Source: JAJTFW01 sp046330075 (GTDB taxonomy: Bacteria > Bacteroidota > Bacteroidia > AKYH767-A > OLB10). Taken from it: a stretch of 64,000 nt of DNA. Below are positions 55,202 to 63,955 of this stretch, in pieces. Location of the stretch: the NCBI GenBank assembly GCA_046330075.1, contig JAXLTL010000001.1:1178001-1242000 (forward strand), read 5' to 3'. The notes beneath the pieces are model-generated. The model was not told where the DNA came from. It saw nothing but the letters and a program-made list of their open reading frames with translations, and made no database searches. Both the position numbers and the translations under genes were made by a program. How positions within the stretch are numbered: position 1 is the first letter of the stretch; each line of letters opens with the position of its first letter.

Positions 55202-56137
55202 ATGAAGAAATTACTATCACTCCTTATCCTCCTCCTGCTGAAAGGGTCGTTTTCCTACGGACAGAACGATACCATCTGGCGTACCGGCGGATTACTCTCC
55301 GTCAATTTCAATCAGGTGAGTCTGTCCAATTGGGCCGGCGGAGGTGAAAACTCAATGGCGCTGAATGGTCTTGCCAATCTGTTTGCGAAATACAAGAAGG
55401 GAAAAGTGGCATGGGACAATAACCTTGATATGGGATATGGTATTGTGAAGCAAGGAGAGGAAAAAATCCGAAAAAATGATGACAGGGTTGAATTCAACTC
55501 CAAATTCGGATACGATGCCTATAAGGCAAAATTCTATTACACCCTGCTCACCAACTTCAGGTCGCAGTTTGCGCCGGGATATAATTATCCCCGCAATGAC
55601 TCCAGCCGTTACATATCGAAGTTTGCAGCTCCGGCCTATGCTTTGCTCGCATTGGGTATTGATTACAAGCCCAAAGATTATTTCACATGCTTCCTCTCTC
55701 CCATTACAGCGCGTTGGATCATCGTCAACGATGATTCATTATCTGCGGCAGGAGCATTTGGAGTAGACGCAGGTAAGAAGGTCAAGCAGGAAGTGGGTGC
55801 ATACCTCAATTCACGTTTTCAAAAGGACATTATGAAAAATGTGAACTTCATGACCAAAGTAGATCTCTTCTCCAATTATATGAAGAATCCACAAAACATC
55901 GATGTTAACTGGGAATTGCTGTTATCTGTAAAGGTAAACAAGTATATCACTGCATCTATTGGTACGCAGCTGATTTACGACGACGATACAAAGATTCTGC
56001 TGTTCAAAGATGACAACGGAGCCAAAACTCCCGTCCTGAATCCCGATGGATCTCAGAAAACAGGGCCGCGTACTCAATTCCGTCAGGTTTTCGGCATTGG
56101 GTTCTCGTATAAAATGTCAGGATACGGAATCAAATAA
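55202..56137 (+). CDS. DUF3078 family outer-membrane-associated protein
   Basis: A 311-residue exported protein. The signal peptide (MKKLLSLLILLLLKGSFSYG) is followed by QNDTIWRTGG and alternating strands with aromatic girdles (VSLSNWAGGGENSMALNG, NNLDMGYGIV, FSNYMKNPQNID, QVFGIGFSYKM). It matches the DUF3078 family and looks like a small outer-membrane beta-barrel. There is no sorting domain. It is probably cotranscribed with mscL; no shared function is known. It is followed by a strong terminator at 56158-56195. Confidence 0.82.
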   Translation: MKKLLSLLILLLLKGSFSYGQNDTIWRTGGLLSVNFNQVSLSNWAGGGENSMALNGLANLFAKYKKGKVAWDNNLDMGYGIVKQGEEKIRKNDDRVEFNSKFGYDAYKAKFYYTLLTNFRSQFAPGYNYPRNDSSRYISKFAAPAYALLALGIDYKPKDYFTCFLSPITARWIIVNDDSLSAAGAFGVDAGKKVKQEVGAYLNSRFQKDIMKNVNFMTKVDLFSNYMKNPQNIDVNWELLLSVKVNKYITASIGTQLIYDDDTKILLFKDDNGAKTPVLNPDGSQKTGPRTQFRQVFGIGFSYKMSGYGIK

Positions 56138-56157
56138 TCCGATTCTGAACCACTTAT

Positions 56158-56195
56158 AAAACAGGTTTGCCGAATTGGCAAACCTGTTTTATTTT
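56158..56195 (+). terminator. long intrinsic terminator next to the RecB-like gene start
   Basis: A perfect 14-bp stem, 56158-56171 (aaaacaggtttgcc) with 56177-56190, has a 5-nt loop and then ATTTTG. The ATG of the next gene is at 56202, 6 nt after the T tract. Confidence 0.92.
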
Positions 56196-56201
56196 GGCAG
56201 G

Positions 56202-59200
56202 ATGGGACTGGTCATTTATAAATCATCTGCAGGGTCAGGCAAAACATTCACCCTTGTCAGTATTTTTCTAACTAAAGTCATCCGGCACCCCTGGCTCTTC
56301 CGGAGGATTCTAGCGATTACCTTTACAAACAAAGCCACTGAGGAGCTAAAGACACGTATCATCCGGGAACTTGATCAACTGGCGGCAGGGAAAGCATCTT
56401 CTTATTTGCAACCTGTGCAGGCTGCTTTACCCAAACTCACTGAAGAAGAAATCCGTGCCAATGCCGGAATCGTACTCTCTAAAATAATTCACGACTATTC
56501 CTCATTTCACATTTCCACCATCGACAGCTTTTTTCAGACCCTATCACGTGTTCTTGCCCGTGAAATGCAACTGCCGATGAAGTATGAAATCGAGCTTGAC
56601 ACAGAAGCCATCTGCCGCGACATTACCGAAATGCTGCTTGACGATGCGGGCAAAAACGAGCAGGTTACCGAATGGCTCGAGGAAATGCTGCTGGATCGCA
56701 TCGAAAACAACAAAAGCTGGAACATCAGTGCTGAACTCAGCAAAATGACCCGTCAGCTTCTTCAGGCTGATGAAGCCAGAAACTGGGCCGGGAAAGCAGA
56801 CATGATGTCTTTGACGGCACTCATCAAATGGATGGTTTCGGTTCGCAAAGAAATTGAAACTACCATGCGTGGCATCGGACGCGAAGTAGAAGAATCGCTG
56901 AAAAAGTATCAGCTCTCACCTGAAAATTTTTATCAGAAGAAAAGCGGACCTGTTGGCTACCTGATCAAAATCGCTTCCAAAAAATCTGGCGCAAAAGAAT
57001 TTGGCAACGTAAACTCATATACACAGAAAGCACTCGAAGATCCCAAACAATTTCTCAGCAAGAACTCCCAGCAAGACTCATCACTGCTTACCTACTGCAC
57101 GGACTACTTACATCCTCAACTGGTAAAGGCGATTGACTATTACGAAGCGAACCAGCGAAAATACCTCACCGTTTATGAAGCATTAAAACTAATTTTTCAA
57201 TCCGGAATCGTTGGTGCCCTGGATGAACGACTAAAGGCTTATCGTGAAAAGCATCAGTTATTTCATCTCTCCGACACAACCCGGATGCTCAGTAAGGCCA
57301 TAGAAAGTCAGGATGCACCTTTTATTTATGAGAAGTCCGGCAACAGTTTCATCCATATTTTCATAGATGAGTTTCAGGATACTTCCGAAGAGCAATGGGA
57401 AATTCTCAAGCCACTCGTCATGAACACGCTGGGTACCGGAAACGATGTATACATTGTTGGTGACGCCAAACAAAGCATATATCGCTGGCGGGGAGGTGAA
57501 ATGCAATTGATCGTGGAGGGGGTCAGAAAAGCACTTTCCCATACCGGCTTTATCCCTGAAGACCGGATTCTGGGAACGAATTGGAGAAGCAGAAAAGAAA
57601 TCGTAGCATTCAACAATCTGTTTTTTCCTCAGGCAGCAGAAATGCTCTCACGGCAGTTTCCTGACATAAAAAATAAGAGTTTCGAAGCCTACCGGATCGA
57701 AAATGTGGAGCAACAACCCGGAACTAAATCAACCCAACCCGGCTACCTTGACTTCCGCTTTTTTACAACTGACAAAGAGAAATCTCCGGAAGGAGATACC
57801 GGCACTCTGCACTGGAAAACAAAAGCACTGCTGCAGATGGAGAAGGAAATTCATCAACTCCTCTCAGCCGGATACCGCTTTCAGGACATCGTAATTCTTG
57901 TGCGTGGCAGTCAGCACGAAAATGAAATCGCTGACTTTTTGTTCAAGTCAGGGGAATTCCCTTTTTTATCCTCCAATGCTTTGCAGCTGAAGAACAACAA
58001 CAAAGTCATCTTCATTCTGAACTGCCTCCGGTTGCTGGTAAACGATAAACAGCCATTATTGCACGCTGAAGTAAACCGGTTTACGGGAGAACACATTGAA
58101 GAATTTTCTATACCCTATCACCGGAAGGAACTGGAAACAACTGATGCGCTCTGGTCCCACCGGTGTCTCTCTGACAAGGCCGGTGAATTACGCCTGCTGC
58201 CGCTGCAGTTTGTGTTCCTTTATCTTCTTGACGCTGGGCAACTCAGTAAGAATGACCCCTTCATTCAAAAATTAAGTGAGCTGATCGACGACTTTGCGAA
58301 CTCGAAAGGGAACAGCATTTCCGGTTTTTTAACCTGGTGGGATGAGCACGCCGACACCCGTAACTGGAGCGTGGAATTACCTGACGGCGGAAATGCGATA
58401 CGTATTCTCACCATCCACAAATCAAAGGGACTCGAGTTTCCGATTGTCTTCATTCCTTTCCTGGACTGGCCCTATGTGCCCAAACCACAGTCCATTATCT
58501 GGGCTGAAGCTGAAAATGAAATCTTCAGTCCATTTGGCAAGCTGCCGGTGTATGCCGTTAAAACGCTCGAAGAAACCTGGTTCAACAAAGACTACAGAAA
58601 TGAAGTATTTGAAACATCCATTGACAACCTTAACCTTCTGTATGTTGCATTCACCCGCCCCGAAACGCATCTCTTTGTTTACGCACCACTAAAGCCTAAA
58701 GAAAATGAAGTTGCCAAACTGCTGATTGAAATCTTCTCTTCCAATGAAGCATTGAATGCACTGCTGACAGCGGAAGGAACACTCTCGCTAGGAGAAAAAA
58801 CAAAAAAAGAAGCACACACTTCTTCATTGACTGCAAACACTATTTATCAGCCGGCAGGTTTTACACCACGCGACATCAAAGCAACAAAGGAGGAACTCAT
58901 TCTTCCTTCACTTCGCCTCGCGTACAGTTCTGAAGAGATCATTCTGGGAAACCTCGTTCATGAAGTACTTGAAATCACCAAAAGCAAGGATGATATCAGC
59001 AATGCCGTTAACCGGGTTTTACGACGGGAAAACAACCGCGCCTACTATGATCTTCTTGAAAAAATAGTAGAAGACACCACAGAAATCTGGAATTTACTGG
59101 AACGACATCACTGGACTGCCGAACACTACGTTGTGTCAAGTGAAATTGAAATCTGCGATGAAAACGGAAAAATCCACCGACCGGATAAAATCTTTTCCAA

Positions 59201-59405
59201 AACAGATGCAACCATCATCATTGATTTTAAAACCGGCAAGACCGAGACCAGTCACCATCAGCAGGTTCAGGAGTATTGCAGGCTTCTTTCAGCACTCGGG
59301 AAACCCAATATTTCAGCTTACCTTATATACACCTCTGAGAAGGAAGCAGTTAAGGTTGAATGGCCGGTGACGAATGTTACCGGACAAACGCGATTGTTTA
59401 ATTAA
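56202..59405 (+). CDS. UvrD/RecB-type helicase-nuclease (AddA-like)
   Basis: A 1067-residue SF1A helicase. Walker A is SAGSGKTFTLV (K14), motif II is IDEFQDTSEEQWE, then GDAKQSIYRWRGGEM, GTNWRSRKEIVAFN, VILVRGSQ and TIHKSKGLEFPIVFIPF. The C-terminus is a PD-(D/E)XK nuclease: D995, D1008 and K1010 (RPDKIF...IDFKTGK) followed by HHQQVQEY. This is the AddA/RecB layout for processing double-strand DNA ends. The AddB-like partner that usually lies alongside is absent on both sides: upstream is DUF3078 and downstream is pruA. Start ATG 56202 avoids translating the terminator. Confidence 0.93.
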   Translation: MGLVIYKSSAGSGKTFTLVSIFLTKVIRHPWLFRRILAITFTNKATEELKTRIIRELDQLAAGKASSYLQPVQAALPKLTEEEIRANAGIVLSKIIHDYSSFHISTIDSFFQTLSRVLAREMQLPMKYEIELDTEAICRDITEMLLDDAGKNEQVTEWLEEMLLDRIENNKSWNISAELSKMTRQLLQADEARNWAGKADMMSLTALIKWMVSVRKEIETTMRGIGREVEESLKKYQLSPENFYQKKSGPVGYLIKIASKKSGAKEFGNVNSYTQKALEDPKQFLSKNSQQDSSLLTYCTDYLHPQLVKAIDYYEANQRKYLTVYEALKLIFQSGIVGALDERLKAYREKHQLFHLSDTTRMLSKAIESQDAPFIYEKSGNSFIHIFIDEFQDTSEEQWEILKPLVMNTLGTGNDVYIVGDAKQSIYRWRGGEMQLIVEGVRKALSHTGFIPEDRILGTNWRSRKEIVAFNNLFFPQAAEMLSRQFPDIKNKSFEAYRIENVEQQPGTKSTQPGYLDFRFFTTDKEKSPEGDTGTLHWKTKALLQMEKEIHQLLSAGYRFQDIVILVRGSQHENEIADFLFKSGEFPFLSSNALQLKNNNKVIFILNCLRLLVNDKQPLLHAEVNRFTGEHIEEFSIPYHRKELETTDALWSHRCLSDKAGELRLLPLQFVFLYLLDAGQLSKNDPFIQKLSELIDDFANSKGNSISGFLTWWDEHADTRNWSVELPDGGNAIRILTIHKSKGLEFPIVFIPFLDWPYVPKPQSIIWAEAENEIFSPFGKLPVYAVKTLEETWFNKDYRNEVFETSIDNLNLLYVAFTRPETHLFVYAPLKPKENEVAKLLIEIFSSNEALNALLTAEGTLSLGEKTKKEAHTSSLTANTIYQPAGFTPRDIKATKEELILPSLRLAYSSEEIILGNLVHEVLEITKSKDDISNAVNRVLRRENNRAYYDLLEKIVEDTTEIWNLLERHHWTAEHYVVSSEIEICDENGKIHRPDKIFSKTDATIIIDFKTGKTETSHHQQVQEYCRLLSALGKPNISAYLIYTSEKEAVKVEWPVTNVTGQTRLFN

Positions 59406-59410
59406 TTTTG
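59403..59410 (+). promoter_or_regulatory. -7 box of pruA
   Basis: TAATTTTG fits TAnnTTTG and overlaps the stop codon of the helicase gene by 3 bp. The pruA ATG is 40 nt downstream. Confidence 0.5.
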
Positions 59411-59450
59411 CGCAGAAATAACCGCCATAAAAGGCACAGAAAGATTCAAT

Positions 59451-61082
59451 ATGTCGAATGCGATATTCCAGGTACCGGTGGCTATAAATGAGCCGGTATT
59501 GAACTACGCTCCGGGTAGTCCCGAAAGAAAACAACTGCAGGCAGCACTTGCCGCTATGCGTTCAGAGGTCATCGATGTTCCGATGTACATTAATGGTAAG
59601 GCGGTACACACTGAAAAAAAAGGCGACTTACGTCCTCCTCATGATCACCAGCACTTATTGGGAAAATACTCTATTGGCAATGCATCACATGTCACGATGG
59701 CTATTGATGCCGCACTGGCAGCAAGAAAGGACTGGGCGGAGATGGAAATGGAACAACGTCTTTCGATTTTTCTAAAGGCGGCGGATCTTCTGGCAGGACC
59801 TTATCGTGCGAAAATCAACGCTGCCACCATGCTGGCCCAAAGTAAAAATGCTTTTCAGGCAGAAATTGACGCGGCCTGTGAAATGATTGACTTCCTGCGT
59901 TTCAATGTTCAGTATGCCCGGGAAATCTATACCTCTCAACCCATCTCATCCAAGGGCGTTTACAACAGAGTTGAACAACGGCCTCTTGAAGGATTTGTTT
60001 TTGCGCTCACACCGTTCAACTTTACTGCCATCTCCGGCAATCTTCCAACGTCCGTGGCCATGATGGGCAACACAGTAGTTTGGAAGCCGGCGTTCACACA
60101 GATTTATTCAGCCCGAGTCCTTATGGAAGTATTCATGGAAGCGGGTTTACCGGCTGGTGTCATCAATCTCATTTATGTACCGGGAAGTGCAGCCGGTGAT
60201 GTTATCTTCAATCATCCTGACTTCGCAGGCATTCACTTCACAGGTTCAACCGGGGTATTTCAGGATATCTGGAAAACGATCGGCACCAATATTCACAAGT
60301 ATAAATCGTACCCGCGCATTGTAGGTGAAACCGGAGGAAAAGATTTTATTCTTGCTCATCCAAGTGCCAACGCCGCCGAAGTCGTAACAGCATTAAGCAG
60401 GGGCGCCTTCGAATACCAGGGACAAAAATGCTCCGCCGCTTCACGCGCCTATATCCCCGTATCAATGTGGCCAGCAGTGAAAGATGGTCTTGTTCGTGAC
60501 CTCAAAAGTATGAAGATGGGTCCTACGGAAGATTTCAGCAACTTCATCAACGCAGTGATCGATGAAAAGGCCTTCGACAAGATCACCTCATACATCACTG
60601 CGGCAAAAGGAAACAATGACGTGGAAATCATTGCCGGCGGCAATTTTGATAAATCAAAAGGCTATTTCATCGAACCGACCGTTATTCACTCCAAGGATCC
60701 GAACTATGTGACCATGTGCGAAGAACTTTTTGGTCCGGTGCTCACCATCTATGTTTACGAAGACAGCAAGTTTGAAGAAACCTGCGATCTTGTTGACCGA
60801 ACCGGAGTATATGCTCTTACCGGCTCTATCATTTCACAGGACCGCTATGCAATTCAGCTGGCAACAAAGAAACTGGTGCATGCAGCAGGCAATTTCTACA
60901 TCAACGACAAATGCACAGGAGCGGTAGTTGGTCAGCAGCCATTCGGCGGTGGACGTGCATCAGGCACCAACGACAAAGCCGGTTCTCATATCAACCTGTT
61001 ACGCTGGGTTTCTCCGCGTACGATCAAGGAGACCTTTGTACCTCCCACAGATTACCGCTATCCGTTTCTCGACAAAGAATAA
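59451..61082 (+). CDS. pruA: L-glutamate gamma-semialdehyde dehydrogenase
   Basis: A 543-residue aldehyde dehydrogenase that oxidises glutamate semialdehyde (from proline or ornithine) to glutamate with NAD+. Catalytic residues are E293 (GETGGKD) and C327 (GQKCSA). Other family segments are ALTPFNFTAISGNLPT and LFGPVLTIYVYEDSKF near the C-terminus. The long N-terminus (INEPVLNYAPGSPER) marks the 1-pyrroline-5-carboxylate dehydrogenase subgroup. It stands alone here; a PutA or proline dehydrogenase partner is not in the window. A bidirectional terminator follows. Confidence 0.95.
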   Translation: MSNAIFQVPVAINEPVLNYAPGSPERKQLQAALAAMRSEVIDVPMYINGKAVHTEKKGDLRPPHDHQHLLGKYSIGNASHVTMAIDAALAARKDWAEMEMEQRLSIFLKAADLLAGPYRAKINAATMLAQSKNAFQAEIDAACEMIDFLRFNVQYAREIYTSQPISSKGVYNRVEQRPLEGFVFALTPFNFTAISGNLPTSVAMMGNTVVWKPAFTQIYSARVLMEVFMEAGLPAGVINLIYVPGSAAGDVIFNHPDFAGIHFTGSTGVFQDIWKTIGTNIHKYKSYPRIVGETGGKDFILAHPSANAAEVVTALSRGAFEYQGQKCSAASRAYIPVSMWPAVKDGLVRDLKSMKMGPTEDFSNFINAVIDEKAFDKITSYITAAKGNNDVEIIAGGNFDKSKGYFIEPTVIHSKDPNYVTMCEELFGPVLTIYVYEDSKFEETCDLVDRTGVYALTGSIISQDRYAIQLATKKLVHAAGNFYINDKCTGAVVGQQPFGGGRASGTNDKAGSHINLLRWVSPRTIKETFVPPTDYRYPFLDKE

Positions 61083-61088
61083 CACAAC

Positions 61089-61125
61089 AAGAAAGCCGCG
61101 TCACTGATGCGGCTTTCTTATTTAA
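61089..61125 (+). terminator. bidirectional terminator between pruA and the ABC ATPase gene
   Basis: A perfect 11-bp stem, 61089-61099 (aagaaagccgc) with 61109-61119, has a 9-nt loop and a short T-rich tail on the plus strand. It serves the convergent genes on both sides. Confidence 0.88.
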
Positions 61126-61130
61126 TGCAA

Positions 61131-62069
61131 TTACTTTACTGCAGTTATCTTCATGCGCTCTGCGCTCTCTGTCAGTTTCAGGAATAATTCCTCCAATTGA
61201 CGTCGAGATTCAACAGCCGTGATCTGCAAACCAGCATGCACCAACAAAGCAACAACTTCTGGAATATCCTTTAAGTGCAGACGCAGCTGAATCATTTCAT
61301 GACTTTGCTGCACGAATGAATCAGCAAACCGGCTTTCCATCATCACGCTTTTTGCAAGAGCCGTATCGTTCAGAACGATGTCTACAACTCTGTCCTGGTC
61401 ATTTAGCAACTCAGCCTTTGAACCCTGCACCACAAGTTTACCCTTGTTGAGAATTGCCATCCGGTCTGCTACCAGCTCCAGCTCATGTAGAATATGAGAA
61501 GAAAGGAAAACGGTTTTTTTCTGCTCACGACTCAAATATAAAATCAGATTCCGGATATCAATGATACCTTGCGGATCAAGACCAGTAGTCGGTTCATCCA
61601 GAATAATAAGATCAGGGTTATGCAAGAGCGCCTGCGCAAGGCCCAAACGCTGTTTCATGCCATGCGAATATCCTTTTACTGCATCCTCTCCTCTTCCGGA
61701 CAGCCCAACAAAATCAATCAATGCATCAAGTCTTTTGCGATCAGGCTTAACACCATTAAACCGTCCCAGCACCTCAAGGTTTTTTCGTGCACTCAGAAAC
61801 CTGTAAAAGTCAGGTTTCTCTACAATACAACCGATATTGGCAAGCACCTCACTGCGGTGCGCGAATAAATCTTTCCCGAAAATCTTAATAGATCCTGCAT
61901 CCGGTTTAATCAGGGAAAGCAGCATGCGGATGGTGGTACTTTTCCCTGCGCCATTGGGCCCCAGGAAACCAAAAACTTCGCCCCGGTAAACATCCAGATC
62001 CAGGTGATCGACAGCTTTGAAGTTGCCATACGATTTCCCTAGCCCCCGAACTTCAATTATTTTTTCCAT
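61131..62069 (-). CDS. ABC transporter ATP-binding protein
   Basis: A 312-residue ATPase. Walker A is GPNGAGKS (37-44), with signature YSHGMKQRLGLA (a variant of LSGGQ), Walker B LIILDEPTTGLD and SSHILHELEL at the switch. A C-terminal extension (about 215-312) with VDIVLNDTALAK resembles the tail of drug/antibiotic-type exporters (CcmA/DrrA-like), not importers. The permease is not in the window, as the upstream partner is glutathione peroxidase, so the substrate cannot be predicted. The start shares one base with the gpx stop (TGATG). Confidence 0.9.
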   Translation of the reverse strand: MEKIIEVRGLGKSYGNFKAVDHLDLDVYRGEVFGFLGPNGAGKSTTIRMLLSLIKPDAGSIKIFGKDLFAHRSEVLANIGCIVEKPDFYRFLSARKNLEVLGRFNGVKPDRKRLDALIDFVGLSGRGEDAVKGYSHGMKQRLGLAQALLHNPDLIILDEPTTGLDPQGIIDIRNLILYLSREQKKTVFLSSHILHELELVADRMAILNKGKLVVQGSKAELLNDQDRVVDIVLNDTALAKSVMMESRFADSFVQQSHEMIQLRLHLKDIPEVVALLVHAGLQITAVESRRQLEELFLKLTESAERMKITAVK

Positions 62070-62632
62070 CAGCCTGTTATACGTGTATCAAACGGATCAA
62101 CATTCGCCGAAAGAAAATGCAACAGTTTTCCGTTTTCATCAATTACATACTTACAGAAGTTCCAGGTAGGTTCCTGGTTATTCCAGCCATTTTTTCCGGG
62201 ATCGGTGAGCCATTGATAGAGCGGATGCTTCTCTGCACCCGTGACGTGCAGCTTGGCAAACAACGGAAAGCTTACACCGTAACGGGCTTCGCAAAAGGAC
62301 TTGATTTCATCCTCTGTTCCCGGCTCCTGCGCCCCAAAATCATTACAAGGAAAACCCAATACTACGATACGATGCCCCAGGTTTCTGTGCAGTTCTTCCA
62401 GTTGTGCATACTGAGGCGTATATCCGCATTCAGAGGCCGTATTCACGATCAGCAATCGTTTTCCCTGATAGGCAGTAAGCAGGGTTGGTTTACCCTGAAT
62501 GTCTGTCAGGGGGATATCATACACGCATGACATAGGTGGACGGTTTTTAAAATTGGAAGCCGCGTCTTTAGAAACGAATTTCCGAATCAACTGGTATATC
62601 GTTCTGCCGATAAAGGCCGGAAGCTTTATCAT
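62069..62632 (-). CDS. glutathione peroxidase family protein
   Basis: A 187-residue thiol peroxidase. The catalytic Cys69 lies in NTASECGYTPQYAQLEEL, with Q102, W157 and N158 completing the GPx tetrad (FPCNDFGAQEPG and EPTWNF). The N-terminal ~35 residues carry a hydrophobic stretch (FIGRTIYQLIRKF) that is unusual for a cytoplasmic enzyme and could be a membrane or targeting element. In bacteria such enzymes usually run on thioredoxin. It is translationally coupled to the ABC ATPase through the TGATG overlap. Confidence 0.9.
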   Translation of the reverse strand: MIKLPAFIGRTIYQLIRKFVSKDAASNFKNRPPMSCVYDIPLTDIQGKPTLLTAYQGKRLLIVNTASECGYTPQYAQLEELHRNLGHRIVVLGFPCNDFGAQEPGTEDEIKSFCEARYGVSFPLFAKLHVTGAEKHPLYQWLTDPGKNGWNNQEPTWNFCKYVIDENGKLLHFLSANVDPFDTRITG

Positions 62633-62642
62633 AATATATCAA

Positions 62643-62673
62643 CAAACTTACCGGATAAATGTTATGTTATCAA
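62643..62673 (-). promoter_or_regulatory. promoter of the glutathione peroxidase operon
   Basis: TTG (minus, 62673-62671) sits 20 bp upstream of TAAGTTTG (62650-62643), a good -33/-7 match. The G of the -7 box is 10 nt from the gpx ATG at 62632. The -33 TTG lies at the end of the T tract of the terminator of the peptidase gene (62675-62698). Confidence 0.7.
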
Positions 62674-62674
62674 A

Positions 62675-62698
62675 TAAAAAAGCCCGGTAAACCGGGCT
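62675..62698 (-). terminator. intrinsic terminator of the C1 peptidase gene
   Basis: On the minus strand a 7-bp stem, 62698-62692 (agcccgg) with 62687-62681 (ccgggct), has a 4-nt loop and is followed by a run of T (62681-62675). It lies directly after the peptidase stop at 62705. Confidence 0.85.
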
Positions 62699-62704
62699 CT
62701 TTAT

Positions 62705-63955
62705 CTATGCTTTAAATTTTTTCAGGATCTCCTTCACCATGTCTTTATGGATCAGGATACCCATCATTTTGAGCTTCACATAATCTTCGTGCATAAAATA
62801 GAAACCGAAGTTCTTACTGTCTTTTCCGCAATTCCTTGAACCGGAACCGGAATCCTTTACCAGATACCAGTCTTTTCCGTCTTTTTCAAGGTATCCTACC
62901 AGATGCATGCCATGATCATCGGTAGTGGATCCATTGTTGAAGCGCAGCTGACGCGCACTTTCATCGATATATTCTGATGGAATATCAAAAGTGGGTACAA
63001 AGGCGATCTGATTCCAGGGATCAAATCCAGGCTCAGAAACATCACCACCTATCATAAAGGTATAACCATTACGGATAGCCGACTTTACAATCGCCATGTA
63101 ATCATCGAGCGGAATGTTGTAATACGTACTGTCATGCCACCAGTTATCCGGCACTTCATACTCTACTTTGGTCCAGTAGGGTTTACTCATGATTGAAGTG
63201 ACATCAACATAATCATCCATGTTCAGTTTCAATACATCTGTGAGGTATTGCTTTGGAGTCATCTCCTTTCCGTTCACTTTCACTTTTACAGGTGGTTCAC
63301 CCATATAGTGATTCATGATGGACTTAATGGTTGAAATTACCTCTTCTTCGTTCCAGGCATTCATCGCCTTCACACTCTGCAGATATGCTCTCATCTCAGC
63401 AATCATCGGCTCATGATTGTGAAATGGCTGTCCGGGTAACAATCCGGTGTAGTCTTCCAGTGGCACAGCACCATACGTCTTGTAGATCCGGGTAACCGCA
63501 TTGCCTTCAGAACCTTCATCGAAATGCGATGCACCGCGATGCTGAACAAAGCCTCTTGCCTTTTCAACATATTCCCAATAGGCGGTATACATCTGCGATA
63601 TTTTCACCGGTTGTTTCGTAATACGATACACTTCTGTTTCAAAGTACGAAGTGGTACTGAACGACCAGCAAGTACCTGTATTTCCCTGGGAGATCGGTGT
63701 GTTTTTCCACCACGTCGTAAATTCTTCAACCGATTTCGGATAATAAGAAAGCTTCGACACATCAGCCTTGAAAATCGGCTTCTTTGCTTCGGGAGCTTTC
63801 TGCTTCTCGAATTTCTCAATACCGGTCATGATGTCTTTATCGAAATAACCGGGCTTGTAAGGGCGGGCTTCGAGCGCATCCTTACGTGGTGTCTGGCCAA
63901 AGCCATTGAGCACTGATGTTGCGATTAACAGCGCAACAATTCCAATCTTTTTCAT
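62705..63955 (-). CDS. secreted C1-family cysteine peptidase (papain/bleomycin-hydrolase-like)
   Basis: A 416-residue exported peptidase with signal peptide MKKIGIVALLIATSVLNGFG (1-20), then QTPR. The papain-like catalytic core has Q90 and C96 (ISQGNTGTCWSFS) and H348 (DDHGMHLVGY). The position of the structural Asn is Asp here (D368, VKDSGSGSRN). The extra segment between the catalytic Cys and His (about residues 160-330) is long, as in C1B bleomycin-hydrolase-type enzymes. Probable role is hydrolysis of peptides in the periplasm or outside. The 45 bp before the start show no clear promoter. Confidence 0.85.
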   Translation of the reverse strand: MKKIGIVALLIATSVLNGFGQTPRKDALEARPYKPGYFDKDIMTGIEKFEKQKAPEAKKPIFKADVSKLSYYPKSVEEFTTWWKNTPISQGNTGTCWSFSTTSYFETEVYRITKQPVKISQMYTAYWEYVEKARGFVQHRGASHFDEGSEGNAVTRIYKTYGAVPLEDYTGLLPGQPFHNHEPMIAEMRAYLQSVKAMNAWNEEEVISTIKSIMNHYMGEPPVKVKVNGKEMTPKQYLTDVLKLNMDDYVDVTSIMSKPYWTKVEYEVPDNWWHDSTYYNIPLDDYMAIVKSAIRNGYTFMIGGDVSEPGFDPWNQIAFVPTFDIPSEYIDESARQLRFNNGSTTDDHGMHLVGYLEKDGKDWYLVKDSGSGSRNCGKDSKNFGFYFMHEDYVKLKMMGILIHKDMVKEILKKFKA

